In this document: one piece after another, positions 58,078 through 64,000 of the stretch
How the letters are laid out: each line of letters starts with the position of its first letter
Numbering within the stretch: position 1 is the stretch's first letter
Assembly (NCBI RefSeq): GCF_002917925.1
Contig: NZ_PPFE01000008.1
Span: forward strand, 124,001 to 188,000
DNA: 64,000 nt
From: Roseovarius confluentis
GTDB taxonomy: Bacteria; Pseudomonadota; Alphaproteobacteria; Rhodobacterales; Rhodobacteraceae
Reading direction: 5' to 3'
Program-made: the position numbers and the translations under genes
Notes under the pieces: generated by a model
What the model was told of the DNA's origin: nothing
The model's database searches: none
The model's input: the letters and a program-made list of their open reading frames with translations, nothing else

Positions 58078-58617
58078 TCAGGCGTGGCGCCACGTGCCGG
58101 GCTCTATCCCGTCCAGCGTGAAGTCGCCCACCCGCCAGCGCACCAGCCGCAGGGTGGGGTGGCCAACATGGGCCGTCATGCGACGGACCTGCCGGTTGCG
58201 GCCTTCCGAGATGGTGATCTCCAGCCAGCAATCCGGCACCGATTTGCGGAACCGCACCGGCGGGTCACGCTCCCAGATGTCGGGCGGGGCGATGCGGCGG
58301 ACTTTTGCGGGACGTGTCGGGCCGTCCTTCAAGGTGACGCCGCGTGTCAGCGCGTCGAGCGCGGCGGCATCGGGGTCGCCCTCGACCTGCACCAGATAGG
58401 TTTTCTCGGTCTTGAACTTCGGGTTCGACAGGCGCGCCTGCAGCTTGCCGTCATCCGTCAGCAGCAAGAGCCCCTCGCTGTCGCGGTCCAGACGCCCGGC
58501 GGGATAGATGCCGGGGATGTCGATATAGGCCGAGAGCGTCGGGCGGGGACTGCCCTCGGTGCCCTTGTCGGTGAATTGCGACAAGACGCCGTGGGGTTTG
58601 TTGAAGAGGATCAGCAT
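58078..58617 (-). CDS. 23S rRNA pseudouridine synthase (RsuA/RluE type)
   Basis: 179-aa pseudouridine synthase of the RsuA/RluB/E/F group. Catalytic aspartate in [15 protein letters not shown]-terminal [14 protein letters not shown], and the [23 protein letters not shown] motif. It lacks an S4 domain, as RluE does, so RluE (U2457) is the likeliest activity. ATG 58617 is chosen at the start of the conserved core; GTG or ATG 24 bp upstream would add MRAPPPPR. Terminates beyond the convergent kinase by 57 bp. Confidence 0.88.
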   Translation of the reverse strand: MLILFNKPHGVLSQFTDKGTEGSPRPTLSAYIDIPGIYPAGRLDRDSEGLLLLTDDGKLQARLSNPKFKTEKTYLVQVEGDPDAAALDALTRGVTLKDGPTRPAKVRRIAPPDIWERDPPVRFRKSVPDCWLEITISEGRNRQVRRMTAHVGHPTLRLVRWRVGDFTLDGIEPGTWRHA

Positions 58618-58652
58618 GCGGGGCGGTGGAGGTGCGCGCAAGGCGCCGCGAT

Positions 58653-58671
58653 GGTGGGGTGGAGCCCCACC
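58653..58671. repeat. GC palindrome at the trpE stop
   Basis: GGTGGGG (58653-58659) pairs with CCCCACC (58665-58671), loop TGGAG, ending one base before the trpE TAG. Same type as the palindromes after purL; no U-tract. Confidence 0.6.
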
Positions 58672-60183
58672 CTACGTGTTGCCGTCGCCGGTGAAGCGCG
58701 TGGCATCGGCGGCGGCGCGGCGGATGGCGTTGGATTTGTGGACGGTTTCCATGTACTCGGCCTCGGCGTCGCTGTCATAGACCACGCCGCCGCCCGCCTG
58801 GATGTAAAGTTTGCCGTCCTTCACCACAGCCGTGCGCAGGGCGATGCAGACATCCATGTCGCCGGTGCAGCTGAAATAGCCGACGCCGCCGCCATAGACG
58901 CCGCGCTTTTCGGGCTCCAGTTCGTCGATGATTTCCATCGCGCGGACCTTGGGGGCACCACTGACCGTGCCGGCGGGCAAGCCGGCCAGAAGGGCCGAGA
59001 GGGCGTCGTGTTCGTCGGAAAGCTCACCCACCACGTTCGACACGATGTGCATCACGTGGCTGTAGCGCTCGATGATGAATTCCTCGGTGGGGCGCACCGT
59101 GCCGATTTTCGCCACGCGGCCCACGTCGTTGCGGCCCAAGTCCAGCAGCATCAGGTGCTCGGCAAGCTCTTTTTGATCGCCCAGCAGGTCGGCCTCGTTG
59201 GCGCGGTCCTCTTCGGGGGTGGCACCGCGGGGGCGGGTGCCCGCGATGGGGCGGATCGTGACCTCGCCGTCCATGACCCGCACGAGGATTTCGGGGCTGG
59301 CGCCCACCACCTGGAAACCGCCGAAGTTGAAATAGAACATGAAAGGCGACGGGTTGGTGCGCCGCAGGCTGCGGTAAAGCGCGAAGGGCGGCTGCGGAAA
59401 GTCCTGCGTCCAGCGCTGGCTGGGCACGACCTGAAAGATATCGCCCGCGCGGATGTATTCCTTGGCCTGTTCCACCGCGGCCTTGTAGCCGTCGCGGGTG
59501 AAGTTGCTGACCGGCTCGCCCACCTCGTGCGCATCGCCCAGGTCGCGGGCCTGCTGGGGCAAGGCGCGTTCGAGGTCGCGCACCGCGTCCATCACCCGTT
59601 CGGCGGCCTGGGCATAGGCCGCACGGGGGCTTTGACCGTCGCTGACCCAGGCGGGGGCCACGACGATCACCTCGCCCTTCACCCCGTCCAGCACGGCCAC
59701 GACCGAGGGGCGGATCATCACCGCGTCGGGCAGGCCCAGCGGGTCGGGGTTCACGTCGGGTAGGTGTTCCACCAGCCGGATCATGTCGTAGCCAAGGTAG
59801 CCGAAAAGGCCCGCGCTGGCGGCGGGCAGGTCGCCCGGCAGGTCGATCCGGCTCTCGGAGATCAGCGCCCGCAGCGTGTCGAGCGGCGAGCCGTCCAGCG
59901 CCTCGAACGCGTCGCCGTCGAAGCGGGCCTGCCGGTTGATGCGGCTGGTCTGCCCGTGGCATTGCCAGATCAGGTCGGGCTTCATCCCGATCATGGAGTA
60001 GCGACCGCGCACCTCGCCGCCCGTGACAGATTCCAGCAAAAACGCATCGCGGGCCGCGCCCGTCAGCTTCAGCATCAGGGACACGGGCGTGTCGAGGTCG
60101 GCGGCCAACCGGGCATAGACGACCTGGTTCTGCCCGGCCTCGTAGCCCTTGGCAAAATCCTCGAATGTCGGGGTGAGGTCCAA
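58672..60183 (-). CDS. trpE: Anthranilate synthase component I
   Basis: 503-aa chorismate-utilising enzyme. C-terminal chorismate-binding blocks: IRPIAGTRPRGATPEEDRANE, HLMLLDLGRNDVGRV and FSCTGDMDVCIALRTAVV. The N-terminal part has LESVTGGEVRGRYSMIG with the tryptophan-feedback LLES motif. Separate from trpG, 3.6 kb away, with three genes between. It begins 11 bp after ppiD, so the two share a transcript. No trp leader-like ORF was seen between them. Confidence 0.96.
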   Translation of the reverse strand: MDLTPTFEDFAKGYEAGQNQVVYARLAADLDTPVSLMLKLTGAARDAFLLESVTGGEVRGRYSMIGMKPDLIWQCHGQTSRINRQARFDGDAFEALDGSPLDTLRALISESRIDLPGDLPAASAGLFGYLGYDMIRLVEHLPDVNPDPLGLPDAVMIRPSVVAVLDGVKGEVIVVAPAWVSDGQSPRAAYAQAAERVMDAVRDLERALPQQARDLGDAHEVGEPVSNFTRDGYKAAVEQAKEYIRAGDIFQVVPSQRWTQDFPQPPFALYRSLRRTNPSPFMFYFNFGGFQVVGASPEILVRVMDGEVTIRPIAGTRPRGATPEEDRANEADLLGDQKELAEHLMLLDLGRNDVGRVAKIGTVRPTEEFIIERYSHVMHIVSNVVGELSDEHDALSALLAGLPAGTVSGAPKVRAMEIIDELEPEKRGVYGGGVGYFSCTGDMDVCIALRTAVVKDGKLYIQAGGGVVYDSDAEAEYMETVHKSNAIRRAAADATRFTGDGNT

Positions 60184-60194
60184 CGCAGGCGCCC

Positions 60195-62036
60195 TTACTG
60201 GAAGTTGTTGTGCACGGCGTTCAGCGCACCCTGATCGAAATTGACGCCCGCACGGGTGCGGATGTCATTGGCCAGCACCTGGAACAGGTCCTGTGACAGG
60301 CCGCCCGCGGTTTCGTTGCGGAGGAACTGGTCGATCTGTTGCAGGTCGCCATCCTCGGGATCGGGGTCCTGAACCGTGTTCAGCTTCAGTACGAAGATGC
60401 GACCATTGCCGTTGATCACCTCGACATCGCCCACTTCCATGCCGAAGACGGTCTCGATGAACTCCTGCGGCGCTTCCTCGATGAAGCCGCGGCGGGTCAC
60501 TTCCTCGCTGCCGTCAACGGTCAGTTCGACCTCCTCGAAGCTTTCGCCGGCGGCGAGTCGACCGACTTTGCCAGCCACCTGTTCGCGCAGAAGCTCGTTG
60601 ATCTTGGTCTCGGTCCACGCGGCGTTGACGGCGTCGCGGACCTCCTCGAGCGGTTGCAGGGTGGGGGGAACGACCTCGTCAAGACGCATGGCGAAGATGC
60701 CGCCATCCTCCAGTTCGATCACCTCCGGATAATCGTCCTCGCTCAGGTTGGCCGCAGCGGCGCGAAAACCCTCGTAGGCGGCGATATCCTCGGACATGCC
60801 GGGATGCCAGTCGATGCTGGCCACGCGCATGGCGGTCTCGGCGCCCAGATCCTCGATGGTGGCGCCGCCCGCCAGAAGGTCATCAACGGCGTCGACGCGG
60901 CCCTCGACCACGCGGCGGGCGCGGTCGGCGGCGATGATGTCGCGCAGTTCCGGCTCGGCCTCTTCGAAGGTGGTTTCCTGTGCCTGCAGCACCGCGTTCA
61001 CGCGAAACAGCGCGGGGCCGATGCTGCTGGGAAGGGGGCCGACCACTTCGGACGGGGCGGCCTCGAAAACGGTTTCGGCGGCCTCGCCCAGGTCGGCGGC
61101 CTCGACGGTGCCCATGTCGGTATCGGCCAGCTCCAGCCCGCGTTCGGCCACCAGGTCCTCGAAGCTGGCCTCGCCTTCGTCCAGCCGGGCCATCGCGGCC
61201 TCGGCGGCTTCGGTGTCGGAAAAGACCAGCCGTTCGACCAGCCGGCGTTCGGGTTGTACGAACTCGTCGCGCCGTGCCTCGTAGGCGTCGCGCAGGGCCT
61301 GCTCGTCGACTTCGACCGTGTCGAGGATCATTTCGGGCGTCAGCCACGCATAGGTGATGCGCTTGACCTCGGGGCGGGTGAACATCGCCTCGTTCTCGGA
61401 ATGGAAGGCGGCAAGGTCCGCGTCGTCCGGCTCGGGCAGGCCGACCTCCAGATCCTCGCGCCCGAGGATGGCCCATTCGATGCCGCGCTGTTCGCCCAGA
61501 TATTGCAGCATGGTGTCGGTATAGATTTCGGGCATTGTGACGCCCGACAGCACGGCGGCCTGCACGAAGCTGCGGGCGATCTCGCGGCGGATGTCGTCCT
61601 CGAACTCGGATTCGTTCATGCCCAGCCGGTCGAGGGCAAAGCGGTAAGCCTCGCGGTCGAATTCGCCGCCGGGGCCGGTGAACTGCTGCATCGAGGTGAT
61701 CTGATCGGCCAGATTGGCGTCACCAACCGAGATGTTGTTGACGATGGTTTCATGGTCCAGCGCGCCCTGCACGGTCAGCTGGCCCATGACCCGCTCGGGG
61801 ATGTTCCTCTGCTGGGCCTTGGCAAAGCTGATGCTTTCACCGCTGTCGGCCTCGGCGGCGCGGATCTCGTTCTGAAGGCCCTGGAAATAGTCCTGGACCG
61901 AGATCTCGGCCTCGCCCACGGTGCCGACCGTGCGCAGGGTGCCCGACAGGCTGGTGACGCCGAAGCCGCCGAGACCGAGGATCAGAAGACCCATCAAGAT
62001 CCAGACAAGCGGTTTCGTGATGCTTTTGGCTGCCAT
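60195..62036 (-). CDS. ppiD: SurA-N/parvulin membrane chaperone PpiD
   Basis: 613-aa periplasmic folding factor anchored by one N-terminal helix (about 11-30, WILMGLLILGLGGFGVTSL). SurA_N-like domain follows (EISVQDYFQGLQNEIRA onwards), then two parvulin-like regions around 240-330 and beyond. The central region is acidic and low in clear PPIase residues, as in PpiD where activity is weak. It stands 11 bp before trpE; the ppiD-trpE link is common in Rhodobacterales. GTG and ATG alternatives are not needed; ATG 62036 begins MAAKSITK. Confidence 0.92.
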   Translation of the reverse strand: MAAKSITKPLVWILMGLLILGLGGFGVTSLSGTLRTVGTVGEAEISVQDYFQGLQNEIRAAEADSGESISFAKAQQRNIPERVMGQLTVQGALDHETIVNNISVGDANLADQITSMQQFTGPGGEFDREAYRFALDRLGMNESEFEDDIRREIARSFVQAAVLSGVTMPEIYTDTMLQYLGEQRGIEWAILGREDLEVGLPEPDDADLAAFHSENEAMFTRPEVKRITYAWLTPEMILDTVEVDEQALRDAYEARRDEFVQPERRLVERLVFSDTEAAEAAMARLDEGEASFEDLVAERGLELADTDMGTVEAADLGEAAETVFEAAPSEVVGPLPSSIGPALFRVNAVLQAQETTFEEAEPELRDIIAADRARRVVEGRVDAVDDLLAGGATIEDLGAETAMRVASIDWHPGMSEDIAAYEGFRAAAANLSEDDYPEVIELEDGGIFAMRLDEVVPPTLQPLEEVRDAVNAAWTETKINELLREQVAGKVGRLAAGESFEEVELTVDGSEEVTRRGFIEEAPQEFIETVFGMEVGDVEVINGNGRIFVLKLNTVQDPDPEDGDLQQIDQFLRNETAGGLSQDLFQVLANDIRTRAGVNFDQGALNAVHNNFQ

Positions 62037-62086
62037 TTGGCCTCCCCCGGGGCTGCTCTTGCGTTCAGGCCTGTCTAAGGCCGGTT

Positions 62087-63274
62087 TCAGCGAGGAGCAA
62101 GGGGCCAGTCGAGACCCGCCAGCCGGTCGAAGAGCGTGCCGATCTCGGCGCGGTTCACGTTGGCGAAGGCCACGCGCAGTTCGCGCTTGCCCTGCGCGTC
62201 ACCGGAGGGCTGGAACATGGTGCCGGGCAACAGCAGGATGCCGGCCTCGGCCACCAGTTTCTGCGCCAGTTCATCGGACGGCATGGCGAAGGGATGGCGG
62301 AGATAGGCGAAATACGCCCCACAGCCCATCAGTTTCCAGCCCGCGCCGTCGATCTTGGCCATGTTGTCCGAAATGGCGGCGCGGCGGTCGAGGATCTCGT
62401 CGCGTTCGCCGGCCAGCCATTGGCTGAGGTTCTGCATCCCCCAAAGGGCGGCGATCTGGCCAAGCTGGTTGGGGCAGATGGTGACGGTGTCGAGGAACTT
62501 CTCGGCCTCGGCCAGACGCGTGCGGCTGGCGACCATGGCACCCACGCGGTGACCGGTCAGGCGGTAGGCCTTGGAGAAGGAGTAAAGCTGAATGAGCGTG
62601 TCGTCCCATGAGGGGTCGGTGAAGAGGTCATGCGGCGCGCCACTGCGGGCGTCGAAATCGCGGTAGGTCTCATCCACGATGAGCGCGATGCCGTGACGGC
62701 GGGCCAGATCGAAGAACGCCCGCACCAGTTCGGCGGGATATTCCACGCCGCCGGGGTTGTTCGGTGTGACCAGCGAGATGGCCCGCGTGCGCGGCGTGAT
62801 CAGGGCCTCGGCCCGCTCGGGGTCAGGCAGCAGTGCGTCGTCGGTGGGCAGGGGCACGGAGGTGACGCCCTGCATGTCGAGCCACATCTTGTGATTGAAG
62901 TACCACGGGGTGGGCAGGATGACCTCGTCGCCCTCGGTGCACAGCCCGGCAATCGTGGCGGCAAAGGCCTGGTTGCAGCCCGAGGTGATGGCGACCTGGT
63001 CTGCCGCGATAGCGCCGCCATAGGCGCCGCACCACTGCCGGGCCACTTCCTCGCGCAGATCCGGACGGCCCAGAACAGGGCCGTAAAGATGCGCCTGCGG
63101 CTCGTTCAGCGCGGCCTCGGCAATGACCTGGCGCAGCTGGTCGGGCGGCGGGTCCACCGGGGCGGCCTGGCTGACGTTGATCAGCGGGCGTTCGGGCGGG
63201 AAGGTGACGCCCTCCAGCCAGCGCCGCGCCTCCATCACCGGGGGCGAAAAGGTCGTCTCGGTGCGGCTTGTCAT
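62087..63274 (-). CDS. Class I/II PLP-dependent aminotransferase
   Basis: 395-aa fold type I aminotransferase. The PLP lysine is K235 in SFSKAYRLTGHRVG, and NNPGG with the DETYRDF motif are the family blocks. Amino-acid substrate cannot be decided; relatives act on aspartate, aromatic or keto-acid substrates. 9-bp gap to gpt upstream on the same strand, so these two are co-transcribed. Separate from ppiD by 50 bp. Confidence 0.88.
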   Translation of the reverse strand: MTSRTETTFSPPVMEARRWLEGVTFPPERPLINVSQAAPVDPPPDQLRQVIAEAALNEPQAHLYGPVLGRPDLREEVARQWCGAYGGAIAADQVAITSGCNQAFAATIAGLCTEGDEVILPTPWYFNHKMWLDMQGVTSVPLPTDDALLPDPERAEALITPRTRAISLVTPNNPGGVEYPAELVRAFFDLARRHGIALIVDETYRDFDARSGAPHDLFTDPSWDDTLIQLYSFSKAYRLTGHRVGAMVASRTRLAEAEKFLDTVTICPNQLGQIAALWGMQNLSQWLAGERDEILDRRAAISDNMAKIDGAGWKLMGCGAYFAYLRHPFAMPSDELAQKLVAEAGILLLPGTMFQPSGDAQGKRELRVAFANVNRAEIGTLFDRLAGLDWPLAPR

Positions 63275-63283
63275 GATGTGTCC

Positions 63284-63784
63284 TCAGGCCCCGCGATAGG
63301 GTTCGACATATTGCAGGGCCATGTCCCAGGGGAAGAAGATCCAGGTGTCCTGGCTGACCTCGGTGACGAAGGTATGGACCAGCTCGCGCCCCTGCGGTTT
63401 GGCATAGACGGTGGCCACATGCGCCTTTGGCAGGGCGGCGCGGACCACTTCCAGCGTCTTGCCGGTGTCCACGAGGTCATCGACGATCAGCACGCCGGTC
63501 CCATCGCCCACGAGGTCTGGGTCGGGGGATTTCAGGATCTGCGGCTTGCCTTGCGTCTGGTGGCTGTAGGATTTCACGCTGATCGTATCGACCGCGCGAA
63601 TGTCCAGTTCCCGCGCCACGATCATCGCGGGCGCCATGCCGCCGCGGGTGATGGCCACCACGGCCTTCCAGTCGGCATCGGCAGGCGCCTCGTCCTGCAA
63701 CCGCCAGGCCAGCGCTCGTGCGTCGCGGTGCAGTTGATCCCAGCTGACGTGGAAGCCTTTTTCGTGGGGCAGGCGGTCGGTCAT
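63284..63784 (-). CDS. gpt: Xanthine(-guanine) phosphoribosyltransferase
   Basis: 166-aa type I purine salvage enzyme attaching ribose phosphate to xanthine, guanine or hypoxanthine. The PRPP-binding motif is [17 protein letters not shown], with [22 protein letters not shown] as the second conserved loop. Length typical of Gpt. First gene of a short minus-strand pair with the aminotransferase. Divergent from the SRPBCC gene at the window's end. Confidence 0.94.
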   Translation of the reverse strand: MTDRLPHEKGFHVSWDQLHRDARALAWRLQDEAPADADWKAVVAITRGGMAPAMIVARELDIRAVDTISVKSYSHQTQGKPQILKSPDPDLVGDGTGVLIVDDLVDTGKTLEVVRAALPKAHVATVYAKPQGRELVHTFVTEVSQDTWIFFPWDMALQYVEPYRGA

Positions 63785-63897
63785 CTCAAGCGGTCTCCTT
63801 TGCCTTATTCGTCTAGCGCAACACCGCGCAAAGCGAAAGCCGGGTTTTGCGCGCGGGCCGGGGCGGTGTACCCTGCGCCGCGAAAGGAATGCTGCAA

Positions 63898-64000
63898 ATG
63901 GCCTCGCGCACGCTTGTCTCCGAATGGCGCCTGCCCGGCACGGTCGAGGAGGTGGTCAATGTGCTGGGCGACGCCGAGGCGCTGACCGACTGGTGGGGCG
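63898..64000 (+). CDS. SRPBCC-family protein, 5' end only
   Basis: Only 34 codons are in the window: a start followed by [32 protein letters not shown]. The pattern of a charged first strand, helix and a tryptophan pair at DWWG resembles the beginning of SRPBCC/polyketide-cyclase-like START-domain proteins. AAAGGAA lies about 8 nt upstream of the ATG. Truncated by the window edge; ligand and role not inferable. Confidence 0.55.
   Translation, partial: MASRTLVSEWRLPGTVEEVVNVLGDAEALTDWWG

Overview
The window is an ordinary-looking 64 kb stretch of a GC-rich alphaproteobacterial chromosome, most likely Rhodobacterales (Roseobacter group). Supporting signs are a GTTC-N7-GTTC SOS box before lexA, a DUF4167 protein, a TAXI-type TRAP transporter, a fused indolepyruvate ferredoxin oxidoreductase, a holin/endolysin pair resembling the unlinked lysis genes of Rhodobacter capsulatus gene transfer agent, and many ATGA/GTGA gene overlaps. 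I see no rRNA, tRNA, CRISPR array, complete insertion sequence or prophage.

Layout. 1-4.4 kb: ureohydrolase, a DUF1499 protein, translation termination (prfA-prmC) and DUF4167. 4.4-11.9 kb (minus): outer-membrane operon lptF-lptG-lptD-surA-pdxA-rsmA, every junction a 4-nt overlap. 12-17.7 kb: pepA-holC, then a retropepsin, MarC and ABC-F ATPase on the minus strand, then ndk. 17.8-26 kb: a small unknown ORF, a XRE-cupin regulator, a three-subunit glutamate-synthase-like enzyme with type III glutamine synthetase (N-methylglutamate/GMA or Glx type), then a TAXI-TRAP transporter. 26-29.3 kb (minus): purL, then bolA, a one-TM protein and CGFS glutaredoxin. 29.4-31.6 kb: a PLP lyase overlapping an M24 peptidase-like gene. 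31.6-32.1 kb: about 500 bp without a gene, holding a long inverted repeat and a candidate small RNA. 32.1-36.6 kb: lysR divergent from the indolepyruvate oxidoreductase gene, with a palindromic LysR-type box between them.

36.7-44.7 kb: acyltransferase, murI, argC and a cytochrome c maturation group (ccmE, ccmF, ccmH) interrupted by the endolysin and holin genes, then an enoyl-CoA hydratase. 44.7-45.2 kb: an apparent RTX-type pseudogene remnant. 45.2-48 kb (minus): gltX and gltA. 48-50.1 kb: comEC, convergent with lexA across a double palindrome. 50.2-55.1 kb (minus): trpG-trpD-trpC-moaC-moeA overlapping operon followed by lexA. 55.2-58 kb: polysaccharide-deacetylase-like protein and a GAF/HisKA_2 kinase. 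58-63.8 kb (minus): pseudouridine synthase, ppiD-trpE, an aminotransferase and gpt. The window ends inside an SRPBCC-type gene.

Most genes are housekeeping. The parts that deserve attention are the candidate heat-shock-type sRNA at 31.9 kb, the amine/glutamate module linked to a TAXI transporter, the lysis pair inside the ccm locus, the decayed RTX gene, and several palindromes and phased repeats in intergenic DNA. No result here is from a database search; names rest on motifs, length and context.
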